Below, piece after piece: positions 9,243 to 18,513 of a stretch of DNA of 64,000 nt (position 1 is its first letter; each line of letters begins with the position of its first letter). The notes beneath the pieces were generated by a model, which did not search any database, had not been told where the DNA came from, and worked only from the letters and a program-made list of their open reading frames with translations. A program made the position numbers and the translations under genes. Source of the DNA: Lysinibacillus contaminans (GTDB lineage Bacteria > Bacillota > Bacilli > Bacillales_A > Planococcaceae); assembly GCF_001278945.1 (NCBI RefSeq), contig NZ_LGRV01000003.1:1302001-1366000 (forward strand). The letters are read 5' to 3'.

Positions 9243-9283
9243 TAAAAAAACAATCATCCATCTTGCTTCGATAAATGATTGTT
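9243..9283 (-). terminator. Terminator after SUKH gene
   Basis: 9-bp stem AACAATCAT/ATGATTGTT with a 17-nt loop and a U7 run on the minus strand, 13 bp after the SUKH stop codon. Confidence 0.75.
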
Positions 9284-9295
9284 CTTCTAAATTCT

Positions 9296-9895
9296 TTATA
9301 TTGAAATTCCGCCTGTAATCCAACCTTTTAAAAATGCTTCCAGCGAGGAGGCAATCCAATTTCGACTGTCCGTTTCGTGATTCCACACAAAAATTGCATC
9401 TGTTTGAACTTGTCCATTTAAAATCGAAAAGCCAAATAAATCGCCGCATCCTGAGTCTGAAAAAAATAGAAGGTGGTCGAAAGGCATATAGAGATTTTTG
9501 TAATCCTCAAAATTTCTAAAAAATAAATTATCCTCAATAATTTTATTGGTCGACCAAACATAGGGACAATTGAATTGATCATATATGCCGTTCGTCTGTT
9601 TCAATAAATTTGAAAGTTTGGTTGGTAATTTAACATTTAATTTCTTCTCTGCTTCATCTAATTGTTCAGTGGTTGTTGGTTCTGTGTAATGAACATCTAA
9701 TGTAAAAGAATCCACATAACTTTTCCAATCCATCAGTATACATCTCAAACTTTCTTTAGAATCTAAGGTAATATTCTCAAAATTCACAATATCCTCTTCT
9801 AATATAGTATACATAGTTTCATTTTGAAATCCGAGTAAAAATAAAGCTTGATATGAAATATTCTTATCAAGCTTTATTTCAAAATTATGACTCAT
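9296..9895 (-). CDS. SMI1/KNR4 (SUKH) domain protein
   Basis: 199-aa soluble protein. The core from about residue 70 has the SUKH pattern: a glutamate-rich helix, LPTKLSNLLKQTNG, a central strand PFDHLLFFSDSGCGDLFGF, an INWxx-like VWNHETDSRNW and a C-terminal helix ending SLEAFLKGW. SUKH proteins often neutralise nuclease or deaminase toxins of polymorphic toxin systems, but also occur alone. No toxin gene is adjacent. The ATG lies within the last codons of the upstream ABC exporter gene and lacks a strong ribosome site, so coupling or a later start (for example Met55) is possible. Confidence 0.78.
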   Translation of the reverse strand: MSHNFEIKLDKNISYQALFLLGFQNETMYTILEEDIVNFENITLDSKESLRCILMDWKSYVDSFTLDVHYTEPTTTEQLDEAEKKLNVKLPTKLSNLLKQTNGIYDQFNCPYVWSTNKIIEDNLFFRNFEDYKNLYMPFDHLLFFSDSGCGDLFGFSILNGQVQTDAIFVWNHETDSRNWIASSLEAFLKGWITGGISI

Positions 9896-11699
9896 ACTTT
9901 TCTAAAAGTAATTTCTGCTGTAGGTTACTATATATTCCTTGTCGTTCCATCAGCTGTTGGTGATTGCCTTGCTCAACAATCTCACCTTGCTGAATGACAA
10001 GAATTTGATTGGCATTTTCAATCGTTTTCAAACGATGCGCAATGACAAAACTTGTTCTTCCCTGCATCAAGCGCTGCAAGCCTTTTTGAATATCAACCTC
10101 TGTTTGGGTATCAACACTTGACGTTGCCTCATCCAAAATTAAAATATCTGCATTTTCTAAAATGGCACGTGCAATCGAAAGTAACTGACGTTGGCCTTGA
10201 CTTAAATTCGTCCCACCTGCTTGGACGGGTGTATCATATTGCCCTGGTAAATATTTAATAAAGTTATGCGCATTGGCAATTTCCGCCGCTTCCTCTACTT
10301 CAGCATCCGTGGCGTCTAGCTTCCCGAAACGTATATTTTCTCGGATCGTTCCCGAAAATAAATACGTATCCTGCAGTACCACGCCCACTCGCTCACGAAT
10401 CGTTGCCATTTTGTAATCTTGGATATTGTGTCCGTCAATCAGAATTTCACCGGCATCCACATCATAAAAACGTGTCAGCAAGTTAATAATTGTCGTTTTC
10501 CCCGACCCAGTTGGCCCAACAAGTGCAATTGTTTCACCCGCTTTTGCGTGGAAGCTAATATTTCTTAACACAGGCTTATCTTCTACATAGCTAAACGATA
10601 CGTCGTGGAACTTAACATCCCCTATAAGACGCTCGCAATCACGGGCACCTTTTTTATCTGCCACTTCTGACGGTTCATCTAATATCTCAAACACACGCTC
10701 AGCTCCTGCAATGGCAGACTGTAACGTATTGAGTAAGTTCGACAGCTGATTGAGAGGACGGAAAAACTGGCGTGTATAAGTCACGAATGCCGCAATGACA
10801 CCGATAGTAACATGCCCTTTCACCGCTAGAAATGCCCCTGTACCAATTACGACTGCAAGCCCTAAATTATTCATAAAATTATTAATCGGTCCAAGTAAAC
10901 CTGACGTAATTTCCGCGCGCTGTGCCGAGTTACGGAGGTTTTCATTTTGTTTATGAAATGTTTCAATAGTTTGTTGTTCTTTCCCAAAAAGGGTCACAAC
11001 TTCCGCACCAGTAATCATTTCTTCAACGTAACCATTCAATTTCCCTAGATCGCGCTGACGTGCCGCATAGTTTTTACTGCTTCTCTTCACAATTTGTTTT
11101 GTTGTGAAAACAATAAGTGGAATAATAATAAGCGTGACAATGGCTAGTTGCCAGCTTAGTGAGAACATCGCAATACTGACACCGATAACCGTTAAAATAG
11201 ACGATACGATTTGCGTGACACTTTGCGCCAAAGCGGTATTTAAATTATCGATATCATTTGTCACGCGACTCATTAAATCACCGAGGGCACGTTGGTCGAA
11301 AAATTTAAGCGTTAACGTTTGAAGTTTTTTAAATAGCTCTAAACGTAGTGTACGGATTGTCTTCATGGACACATGAATCATGACATAGGTTTGTAGCCAT
11401 GTGAAAATGGATGCCACAGTAAAAATCACTGCTAACACAAGTCCAAGACGAATTGTGCCATCAATATCCTGTTTCATAATGTATTCATCAACAATATGCC
11501 CGATCATATATGGTCCGGCAAGGCTAAGAAACGTCGAGGCAATCACGAAGAAAATCGAGAAATATAGACCTACTTTTTGTTGTTTTAAATAGTGCCAAAC
11601 ACGAAGAATTGTTGCTTTTTGGTTTGTTGCCTTTTCAACAGGCCCACCCATATTAGGTCCGCGCCCAAAATTCATTTGTTTTGGTTGATTTTGACTCAT
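9885..11699 (-). CDS. yfiC: Heterodimeric ABC exporter subunit, canonical ATP site
   Basis: 604-aa half-transporter: six transmembrane helices (about 40-320) and a nucleotide-binding domain (about 360-600). Walker A is GPTGSGKTT, the signature is LSQGQ (not LSGGQ), and Walker B is ILILDEATSS with the catalytic Glu. Length and the Gly/Asn/Pro-rich N-terminus resemble B. subtilis YfiC. It follows its partner gene with a 4-bp ATGA overlap. The altered signature would sit opposite the partner's degenerate Walker B, as in asymmetric exporters such as LmrCD, BmrCD and TM287/288. Drug or lipid export is inferred. Confidence 0.88.
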   Translation of the reverse strand: MSQNQPKQMNFGRGPNMGGPVEKATNQKATILRVWHYLKQQKVGLYFSIFFVIASTFLSLAGPYMIGHIVDEYIMKQDIDGTIRLGLVLAVIFTVASIFTWLQTYVMIHVSMKTIRTLRLELFKKLQTLTLKFFDQRALGDLMSRVTNDIDNLNTALAQSVTQIVSSILTVIGVSIAMFSLSWQLAIVTLIIIPLIVFTTKQIVKRSSKNYAARQRDLGKLNGYVEEMITGAEVVTLFGKEQQTIETFHKQNENLRNSAQRAEITSGLLGPINNFMNNLGLAVVIGTGAFLAVKGHVTIGVIAAFVTYTRQFFRPLNQLSNLLNTLQSAIAGAERVFEILDEPSEVADKKGARDCERLIGDVKFHDVSFSYVEDKPVLRNISFHAKAGETIALVGPTGSGKTTIINLLTRFYDVDAGEILIDGHNIQDYKMATIRERVGVVLQDTYLFSGTIRENIRFGKLDATDAEVEEAAEIANAHNFIKYLPGQYDTPVQAGGTNLSQGQRQLLSIARAILENADILILDEATSSVDTQTEVDIQKGLQRLMQGRTSFVIAHRLKTIENANQILVIQQGEIVEQGNHQQLMERQGIYSNLQQKLLLEKYES

Positions 11700-13429
11700 A
11701 GTTGTTCACCAGCCTTTTGTTGCGATGCGTAAATAGCTTGATAGGCCTCGTTGTCTTTCAGTAATTGTTGATGTGTACCTTGCCCGACAATTTCACCGTC
11801 TTCCATTACTAAAATATGGTCTGCCTGCTGAATCGAAGCAATTTTAGATGCCACAATAAAGGTAGTCGTATCAGTGAAGTTCGAAGTAACTGCCTGTTGT
11901 ACATGCTTCTCAGACGCACTATCTAAGGCTGATGTTGTATCATCTAGTACTAATATTGCAGGTTGTCTCACGAATGCACGGGTTAACGCTAAGCGCTGCT
12001 TTTGCCCACCAGATAAATTCGTTGCCCCTTGTGATAACTCATGCGCCATGCCATCTTCAAGCTTCTCCACAAATTCAGATGCACAGGCTGCATCAAGTGC
12101 ATGATGTAATTGCTCGATTGTTGTTTCATCCTTACCTATACGAATGTTTTTTTCAATTGTTCCTGAAAACAGTAAGGCTTTTTGGGAGGTAAAACCAATA
12201 TGCTCACGTAATGTCGGAAGTGCAAAGTCTTTTAATGGCTTACCGTCCAGTAGTATCTCACCGCTTGTTGGATCAAATAGACGTGGAAATAGTTTCACTA
12301 ACGTTGACTTCCCACTACCAGTTTTACCGATAATGCCAACTGTTTGCCCCGCTTTCACAGAGAACGTCACATTTTTCAACACATCTTCGGCTGTATTATA
12401 ATAGCGATAACTGACATTGCAGAAGTCAACTGCACCTTGAATTTTAGTCGATACAGCATTTTCTGCTTCTCTCACTGCTACCTCTTTATTAAGTACATCT
12501 ATAATTCGTTCTCCTGAAGGAATGGCACGCGCAATTTGCATAAGCACCATACTCGATGACATGAGCCCGTTTAAAATAATTGTCAAATAGTTAATGAAAG
12601 CAAGAATAACCCCAACTTGTAATGTACCCGCTTCAACTTTAATGACCCCGAGCCATAATGCCGCCACAATGCCGAGGTTCACTACAAACATCGTAATCGG
12701 TACAAGTAAACCAACAATTTGCTCTGCCGAAATAAAACGTTTAGTAAGTGTTTCATTAAGCTCTCCAAACTGATCTACTTGTTGCTGTTCACGACGAAAT
12801 GCCTTAACCACTCGAATCCCTGCTAAATTCTCTTGTAACTTTGTATTGACACCATCAATCGCTTCTTGCACGCGACGATACAAAACACCTGAGTACCTCG
12901 TGAAAAAGTACATCGCGATAATTAGAATTGGCACGATCACCAGTAAAATGGAAAATAATTCACGCGCTGTCACAAAAACAATGACTACTGCTCCAATAAA
13001 TAATAACGGTCCACGCACAAAAATACGCATCGTCATCATGAACGCGCGCTGAATACTTTCTACATCACTCGTCAAAATCGTAATAAGCTTTCCTGTCGTA
13101 AATGCATCTCGTTCCTTTGCAGAATACGTCATCATCTTCTCAAATAATGCTTCTCGCACATCCGATGCAAAGTGAATCGCTGCCTTTGAGCTAAAGTAAG
13201 AACAGCCAATACCTCCGACTAGACCAAGCACCGCACTCCCTAGCATCCATCCAAACATTGTCAGCACATACGCATTGTCACTGTTTGCTATACCAGTATC
13301 AATCATATGCTGCATGATTGTTGGTTGAATTAAATCCATTGTGACTTCTATTACCATCAGAAGTGGCGCAATGATGGTGAAAAATTTATAAGGCGCTAAA
13401 AATTGCCCTAATTGTTTAATCGCTTGCAT
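11696..13429 (-). CDS. yfiB: Heterodimeric ABC exporter subunit, degenerate ATP site
   Basis: 577-aa half-transporter with six transmembrane helices (about 15-310) and an ATPase domain (about 340-575). Walker A GKTGSGKST and signature LSGGQ are canonical, but Walker B reads ILVLDDTTSALD: the catalytic Glu is Asp. This pairs with the LSQGQ signature of the downstream subunit to form the non-hydrolysing site of an asymmetric dimer. Size and order resemble B. subtilis YfiB-YfiC. It is the first gene of the exporter operon; a TATAAT on the minus strand near 13468-13473 may be its -10, without a good -35. Confidence 0.88.
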   Translation of the reverse strand: MQAIKQLGQFLAPYKFFTIIAPLLMVIEVTMDLIQPTIMQHMIDTGIANSDNAYVLTMFGWMLGSAVLGLVGGIGCSYFSSKAAIHFASDVREALFEKMMTYSAKERDAFTTGKLITILTSDVESIQRAFMMTMRIFVRGPLLFIGAVVIVFVTARELFSILLVIVPILIIAMYFFTRYSGVLYRRVQEAIDGVNTKLQENLAGIRVVKAFRREQQQVDQFGELNETLTKRFISAEQIVGLLVPITMFVVNLGIVAALWLGVIKVEAGTLQVGVILAFINYLTIILNGLMSSSMVLMQIARAIPSGERIIDVLNKEVAVREAENAVSTKIQGAVDFCNVSYRYYNTAEDVLKNVTFSVKAGQTVGIIGKTGSGKSTLVKLFPRLFDPTSGEILLDGKPLKDFALPTLREHIGFTSQKALLFSGTIEKNIRIGKDETTIEQLHHALDAACASEFVEKLEDGMAHELSQGATNLSGGQKQRLALTRAFVRQPAILVLDDTTSALDSASEKHVQQAVTSNFTDTTTFIVASKIASIQQADHILVMEDGEIVGQGTHQQLLKDNEAYQAIYASQQKAGEQL

Positions 13430-13638
13430 TCATTCGTCTCCGTTTCTATTAATAAAATCTACTCTTTATTATAACTGAAAAGTATTCTCATTTGGTAAAA
13501 AGTTTTTCGTGTCACGTAATATATTGAAATTACTCTATTAGATGAGACTTCAAAGAAATATTCAGGAGCTTAGACTTTACTGGAAGGTTCAGTAATTCGG
13601 AGGATTTATTAAGCTGTTGATTTGGAGTAGATTTTGAT
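13430..13638. other. Gene-free spacer
   Basis: About 210 bp upstream of the ABC operon and downstream of the aldehyde dehydrogenase terminator. It holds a possible -10 (TATAAT, minus strand, 13468-13473). Nothing else is recognised. Confidence 0.35.
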
Positions 13639-13676
13639 AAAAAAAATAGGGGAAGAAGTTAGCTCTTCTTCCCCCA
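13639..13676 (-). terminator. Terminator after aldehyde dehydrogenase
   Basis: Strong 10-bp stem GGGGAAGAAG/CTTCTTCCCC followed on the minus strand by TATTTTTTTT, about 70 bp after the aldehyde dehydrogenase stop. Confidence 0.85.
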
Positions 13677-13745
13677 CTACTAATTATATAGATAGGTTTC
13701 ATATTGTTATTATAAATGACAGCTCGCATTTTCAGCTAGTCAATC

Positions 13746-15200
13746 TTAAAATGGGAATTCGCGGTCTATTGTTTGTATAGATACCCACTTTGTTTCTGTA
13801 AATTCATCTATTACCCATGGGTTACCGAAGCGACCCATACCTGAGTTTTTCACCCCACCGAATGGTGAGCTTTCAAGTGCATTTACTGTTTGGTCATTGA
13901 CATGTGTCATACCGAATTCAAGATTTGCAGCCAGTTCTTCACCTTTTGCTAAGTCAGAAGTGAAGATAGCAGAGCTTAAACCATATATTGAATTGTTCGC
14001 AATTTCAATTGCTTCTTCATCAGAAGATACTTTAATAATAGAAGCGATTGGTGAGAACAATTCTGTCTGAGCAAGCGTGCTATTAGGTGGTACGTTACCG
14101 AAGATTGTTGGTGTTAAAATGTTGCCAATACGTTCGCCTTCTAATATTACTTCGATACCCTCTTTTTTCGCTTCTTCAATAAAGCCAAGTGCTTTTTCAA
14201 GCTGAGTATGGTTGATAAGTGGACCAATCACTACAGACTTATCACTTGGGTTACCGTATGGTAAATCTTTTGCATGCGCTAGGAACTTTTCAACGAATTC
14301 ATCGTAAAGAGATTCATGAACGATTATACGGTTAATCATCATACAAATTTGACCCTGATGTAGGAATTTACCAAAAATCGCTGCTTTTACAGCTTGGTCA
14401 ACATCCGCATCCTCTAATACAACAAATGCTGCGTTGCCTCCAAGCTCTAATGCTACGCCTTTTAATAACCCACCAGCCACTTGACCGATATGACGACCCA
14501 CTCCTGTTGAACCAGTAAAGCTAATTAATTTTGCAGATGGATGCTCAATCATTAAATCGCCAATTTCATTTGGATTTGTTAAAATAACGTTGAATACACC
14601 TGCCGGAATACCTGCTTCTTCAAACGCTATCGCCATGAGTGTACCACCTGATAACGCAGTTTGAATATCGCCTTTATGCACTACGCTGTTACCAAGCATA
14701 ACCGCTGGGACAATTGTACGCATTGATAAATAAAGTGGGAAATTGAATGGTGAAATTGATGAAATAACACCTAATGGTTTACGATAAGCTTTGTTGATTT
14801 TACCTGGCATTACTTCTGGCAAGTCACGACCACCTAAGGAATCAACATAGTTGAATGCTTCTTGAATGCAGGCAATTGTTAAGCTTACTTCCACTTTCCC
14901 TTTAATGTATGTTGAGCCAGATTCCTCTGCTAAAACGCGAACAATTTCTTCTTCGTTATCTGTAAAGAAAGCAAGTAATTTCTCTAGTACCTCTCGACGT
15001 TTTGCAGCATCATTTGCCCATGCAACATACGCTTTATCTGCTATTTCATAAGCATATTGAACTTGTTCCTTTGTCGCAATTGGGAATGTTGATAACGCTG
15101 AGTCGTCGTATGGATTTGTTAACGTAAATTGTTTATCACTATTACCGCTAACCCATTCGCCGTTAATATAGTTTTTCGTTAATTCTTTATAATCAAACAT
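13746..15200 (-). CDS. NAD(P)-dependent aldehyde dehydrogenase (aryl-aldehyde type)
   Basis: 484-aa ALDH-superfamily enzyme that oxidises an aldehyde to its acid. The Rossmann region has FTGSTGVGRHIG; the general base lies in LELGGNAAF and the nucleophilic cysteine in GQICM. SPFNFPLYLSMRTIVPA supports the benzaldehyde/vanillin dehydrogenase branch (B. subtilis YfmT-like). A GAGGAG site precedes the ATG, 19 bp after an alcohol dehydrogenase gene, so the pair could convert an aromatic alcohol to its acid in two steps. The exact substrate is not determined by sequence. Confidence 0.88.
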   Translation of the reverse strand: MFDYKELTKNYINGEWVSGNSDKQFTLTNPYDDSALSTFPIATKEQVQYAYEIADKAYVAWANDAAKRREVLEKLLAFFTDNEEEIVRVLAEESGSTYIKGKVEVSLTIACIQEAFNYVDSLGGRDLPEVMPGKINKAYRKPLGVISSISPFNFPLYLSMRTIVPAVMLGNSVVHKGDIQTALSGGTLMAIAFEEAGIPAGVFNVILTNPNEIGDLMIEHPSAKLISFTGSTGVGRHIGQVAGGLLKGVALELGGNAAFVVLEDADVDQAVKAAIFGKFLHQGQICMMINRIIVHESLYDEFVEKFLAHAKDLPYGNPSDKSVVIGPLINHTQLEKALGFIEEAKKEGIEVILEGERIGNILTPTIFGNVPPNSTLAQTELFSPIASIIKVSSDEEAIEIANNSIYGLSSAIFTSDLAKGEELAANLEFGMTHVNDQTVNALESSPFGGVKNSGMGRFGNPWVIDEFTETKWVSIQTIDREFPF

Positions 15201-15219
15201 GCCTATTGCTCCTCATTAA

Positions 15220-16332
15220 TTACGCTTTATATTCTTTATCTAAAATTAAAATTGGTTTAATTGTAATACCGTTTTTAGAATCTTCAAACGCTTGTTCCAC
15301 TTCTTCTAAGTCGTAGAATTTAACTAGTTTCTCCATTGGGAATTGACCGTTTTTAAAGAACTTAACTAGTTTTGGAATGAATAATTGTGGCACAGCATCG
15401 CCTTCGATAACACCTTGTAATGTAATAGCGTTTAACAATAATTCGTTTGTTACGTTGAATGTTAAGTCGCGTTTACCTACTGCAACTGTTGCGCAAACAC
15501 CTTTTACGCGTAAGCAACGAATCGCAGCAAGCGTTACTTCTGGTACACCCGTTGTTTCTAATGAGTAGTGTGCACCTTTGCCATTGGTAATTTCTTTTAT
15601 TTTTTCAGCTGGGTTTTCTTTTGTACTATTGATAATATGTGTTGCACCTAACTCTTTTGCAAGTTCAAGACGGCTATCGTGAATATCAACGGCGATAATT
15701 GGATCGCAACCTGCGATTTTAGCAGCCATTAAGCCACTTAAACCTACAGCACCTGTACCGAATACCACAATGCTTGAGCCAGGTTCTGGAGCAAGTGAGT
15801 TTAACACAGTACCACTACCAGTCATTAAACCGCATCCGAACGGGCCCAAGTAACGTAAATCTGCATCTTTATCAACTTTTACAACGTTTTTCTCATCAAC
15901 TGTTGCATACGTACCAAATGATGATTGACCGAAGAATTGCGATACATCTTGGTGGTCATGTGTGTGAATTGGTGTTAAATTATGTTTATTACGACCAGAG
16001 AAGTTTAATGGAATCATATTTTCGCATCCGCCTGCGTTACCACCCAAGCAGTTATCACAGTGACCGCAATATGCGAACCCAAGTACAACGTGGTCTCCTT
16101 CTTGAACCGTTGAAACGTTTGAACCAACTTTTACAACGATTCCTGAACCTTCATGTCCTAATACCGCTGGACGTGGTACAGGTAGCGTACCATCTAATAC
16201 AGTTGCATCAGTGTGGCATACACCAGAAGCGACAATTTTAACAAGCACTTCATCTGCTTTTGGATCGTCTAATAATAATGTTTGTTTTTCGAAGTCTTTT
16301 TCAGGAGTTGTTACCATTGCTTGAATTTCCAT
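15220..16332 (-). CDS. Zinc-dependent alcohol dehydrogenase (aryl-alcohol type)
   Basis: 370-aa medium-chain dehydrogenase. Catalytic zinc ligands lie in SGVCHTD and GHEGSG; the structural zinc cluster is CGHCDNCLGGNAGGC. The Rossmann motif GTGAVGLSG and a following acidic residue (AVDIHDSR) suggest NAD. Sequence features resemble class III-like aryl-alcohol (benzyl alcohol) dehydrogenases of the XylB type. The ATG at 16332 (MEIQAMV) is preferred since GAGGG precedes it by eight bases; a longer in-frame start lies in the regulatory gap. It is first in an operon with the aldehyde dehydrogenase and divergent from a TetR regulator. Confidence 0.88.
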   Translation of the reverse strand: MEIQAMVTTPEKDFEKQTLLLDDPKADEVLVKIVASGVCHTDATVLDGTLPVPRPAVLGHEGSGIVVKVGSNVSTVQEGDHVVLGFAYCGHCDNCLGGNAGGCENMIPLNFSGRNKHNLTPIHTHDHQDVSQFFGQSSFGTYATVDEKNVVKVDKDADLRYLGPFGCGLMTGSGTVLNSLAPEPGSSIVVFGTGAVGLSGLMAAKIAGCDPIIAVDIHDSRLELAKELGATHIINSTKENPAEKIKEITNGKGAHYSLETTGVPEVTLAAIRCLRVKGVCATVAVGKRDLTFNVTNELLLNAITLQGVIEGDAVPQLFIPKLVKFFKNGQFPMEKLVKFYDLEEVEQAFEDSKNGITIKPILILDKEYKA

Positions 16333-16455
16333 ATTTTGTGCCCTCACTTTAGTTGTGTTGTATGTTATTCTCATGCTGAACATGAAAGTCATTTATTACT
16401 GACTCAAGTAGAGTGTATAACTACAAAGTCTTTGGTTCAATCACCAAAAAATCTA

Positions 16456-16480
16456 TTTTGTATTGGTTTTCAACACAAAA
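16456..16480. promoter_or_regulatory. Probable TetR-family operator
   Basis: Two 10-bp arms, TTTTGTATTG and CAACACAAAA, are inverted repeats with 9 of 10 matches around a 5-bp centre. The site lies in the divergent gap between the dehydrogenase operon and the TetR-family gene, next to the regulator's -35. Position and symmetry point to the operator through which the regulator controls both units. Confidence 0.7.
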
Positions 16481-16486
16481 GTATTT

Positions 16487-16517
16487 TTGTATCTCTATTC
16501 AACATTTTTTTTATAAT
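16487..16517 (+). promoter_or_regulatory. Promoter of TetR-family gene
   Basis: TTGTAT at 16487-16492 and a perfect TATAAT at 16512-16517, spaced 19 bp (longer than ideal). The operator at 16456-16480 touches its upstream side. Confidence 0.5.
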
Positions 16518-16538
16518 GTCTAAAAAGGGAGAGCGTAA

Positions 16539-17138
16539 ATGATAAAAAAAGAAGATCGCCGTGTTGAGCGCACGAAAGAAACACTACGTCAAACGTTTAA
16601 AAAACTCGTTAAAGAAAAAGGATATTCGCATGTGAAAGTGAAGGATATCGTGGAGGAAGCTAATTACAATCGCACGACATTTTACGTGCATTATGATGGC
16701 AAGGAGGAACTCGCAAAAGATTTAATTCGCCTTGAAATGATTGACTTTGAGTACGAATTTTGTAAACCGACGCGCGATAATCCACTACTCGATTTAACAC
16801 GTATGAAACCAAATGGTACAGATGTATTTCAATATATCGTTGACAATCGTGACTACTATGACTTAGTCGTTATGGAAGACCGTATTCCTAATATTCGAGA
16901 ATCTCTACTTTCCAAATTGCAATATATATTCCAAGAGAGAATGTCGTTTGTCAGCGACAAGTATGTTGAAATTAATGACGACTATTTTATTCAATATCGC
17001 TCCTATGGCATTTACGGTTTTATTCTCGAATGGATTCGTAACGACTATGACGCTTCCCCTTCCGAGATGGCTCGTCGCATTATTAATTTATTACATATTC
17101 AATCTTCTTTAATGATGCAGGTAACAAGGGAAAATTAA
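16539..17138 (+). CDS. TetR/AcrR-family regulator
   Basis: 199-aa regulator. The N-terminal helix-turn-helix (about 10-60) reads ALVKEKGYS-like FKKLVKEKGYSHVKVKDIVEEA followed by NYNRTTFYVHYDGKEEL, the classic TetR recognition helix and cap. The C-terminal ligand domain (about 75-199) ends in a pattern typical of the TetR_C_33-like branch. GGGAGAG precedes the ATG. It is divergent from an alcohol/aldehyde dehydrogenase operon, with a 25-bp palindrome between them, so it most likely represses that operon until an aromatic alcohol or aldehyde binds. Confidence 0.9.
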   Translation: MIKKEDRRVERTKETLRQTFKKLVKEKGYSHVKVKDIVEEANYNRTTFYVHYDGKEELAKDLIRLEMIDFEYEFCKPTRDNPLLDLTRMKPNGTDVFQYIVDNRDYYDLVVMEDRIPNIRESLLSKLQYIFQERMSFVSDKYVEINDDYFIQYRSYGIYGFILEWIRNDYDASPSEMARRIINLLHIQSSLMMQVTREN

Positions 17139-17154
17139 TCATCTGTAATACAAC

Positions 17155-17196
17155 AAAAAATAGCAATCAACATTAATATGTTGGTTGCTATTTTTT
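17155..17196. terminator. Bidirectional terminator
   Basis: Stem TAGCAATCAACAT/ATGTTGGTTGCTA with a 4-nt loop, A6 on the left and T6 on the right, directly after the TetR-family gene. Confidence 0.85.
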
Positions 17197-17422
17197 ATGG
17201 AAGCTAAGGAACGGCAAGCATTTGTGATAAAAAAACTAAACCTTGAGCCACGACCCTCTTTCATTCATTTTTCAACTCTAGATATTTTTGTTCTTTTGGG
17301 CATAAAAAACTACTTAAGATAATCATATTCAAAGAGGTATTTCTTCTCGATTTCTCGAGAAACTTGAGTGCCTTCCCTATTCTCGTATCACTTCCTCTTT
17401 TCTGGTAAATCTTTAAAGAATC

Positions 17423-17454
17423 AAAAAAACCACGCAAGCTTTTGCTCACGTGGT
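17423..17454 (-). terminator. Terminator of the nrdAB operon
   Basis: Stem CCACGTGAGC/GCTTGCGTGG with a 4-nt loop and U7 on the minus strand, starting 7 bp after the nrdB stop. Confidence 0.85.
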
Positions 17455-17460
17455 CCCATA

Positions 17461-18501
17461 TTATAAATCGTCAAAGCCGTTATCTTCTACATTAACCTTC
17501 ACATATTGGCGTGAACGTTGCTCGAAGAAGTCTGTTTTACCTTGATCGACATCCTCATATGCTTTCACCCATTTTAATGGGTTTTTGCGGTAGCCATCAA
17601 ATGGACGTTCATAGCCTAATTGATTGCATCGGACATTGGCATAAAAATGGACATAATCATGGACATCCTCTACATCTAAGCCTTCTACCTTGTCACCGAT
17701 AACCTCATTTGCCCAATCTACTTCTAGCTGCACCGCTTCACGGAAAATCTCTTGTACACGCGCTTCTCGCTCTGGCGTATCGTACTCAGGATATTCTTCT
17801 AAAAGCTCACGGTAAATTTTCACGAATAAATCCACATGGAGCTGTTCATCGCGATTAATGTAGTTAATCATCGTCGAAGTAGCAACCATTTTTTGATTGC
17901 GTGCTAAATGATAGAAGAACGCAAAACCAGAGTAGAAGAATAACCCTTCTAAAATGACGTCATAAACAATCGCTTCTAGCATATTTTCAACTGTCGCTTC
18001 TTCAGAAAATGCATGATAGCCTCTAATAACAAAGTCGTTGCGTCGCTCAAGAACTGGCTCTGTGCGCCAAAAGTCAAACGTACGATCCTGCACATCTTTA
18101 TTCACAATACTAGATAGCACATACGAATACGAGTGATTATGAATAACCTCTTGCTGTGCTAAAATAATCATCAGTGCATTCAAACTCGAATCTGTTAAAT
18201 AGTCTGCTACCTTGCCCGCAAAATCCGTTTGCACACTATCTAATAGTGCCAGCAAACCGATAATTTTCAAGAATGATTCCTGCTCATCTTTTGTAAGCTC
18301 TGAAAATTGTTTGATATCATTACTCATATTAATTTCAAACGGTGTCCAAAAGTTGCCGAGCATTTTTTTATATTTTGGGTACGCCCAGTTAAAACGTACG
18401 TCGTCCCAGTTTAAAATGTTTGAAGAGCGCCCGTTGACAATCGCTGTCGAACGGTTCGGCGCCTCTTTATCCATAATTTGTCGTTTTATAATAGTTGTCA
18501 T
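17461..18501 (-). CDS. nrdB: Class I ribonucleotide reductase beta subunit
   Basis: 346-aa radical-generating subunit that supplies the tyrosyl radical or metal oxidant for dNTP synthesis by NrdA. Metal ligands are seen as Asp88 (LLDSVQTD), Glu118 and His121 (QQEVIHNHSY), a Glu in EAIVYDVILEG, and Glu/His in NRDEQLHVD. Tyr125 lies seven residues after Glu118, as in E. coli NrdB Tyr122, so the radical tyrosine is present. The gene starts 12 bp after nrdA and ends at a strong terminator. No nrdI or nrdH is adjacent, which argues against a classic Bacillus nrdIEF (class Ib) layout. Confidence 0.93.
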   Translation of the reverse strand: MTTIIKRQIMDKEAPNRSTAIVNGRSSNILNWDDVRFNWAYPKYKKMLGNFWTPFEINMSNDIKQFSELTKDEQESFLKIIGLLALLDSVQTDFAGKVADYLTDSSLNALMIILAQQEVIHNHSYSYVLSSIVNKDVQDRTFDFWRTEPVLERRNDFVIRGYHAFSEEATVENMLEAIVYDVILEGLFFYSGFAFFYHLARNQKMVATSTMINYINRDEQLHVDLFVKIYRELLEEYPEYDTPEREARVQEIFREAVQLEVDWANEVIGDKVEGLDVEDVHDYVHFYANVRCNQLGYERPFDGYRKNPLKWVKAYEDVDQGKTDFFEQRSRQYVKVNVEDNGFDDL

Positions 18502-18513
18502 TAGTTGTTCCTC

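Noticed and set aside
17261..17449. 62-aa minus-strand frame after nrdB
   Set aside because: It has no ribosome site, starts inside the nrdB terminator and resembles no family.
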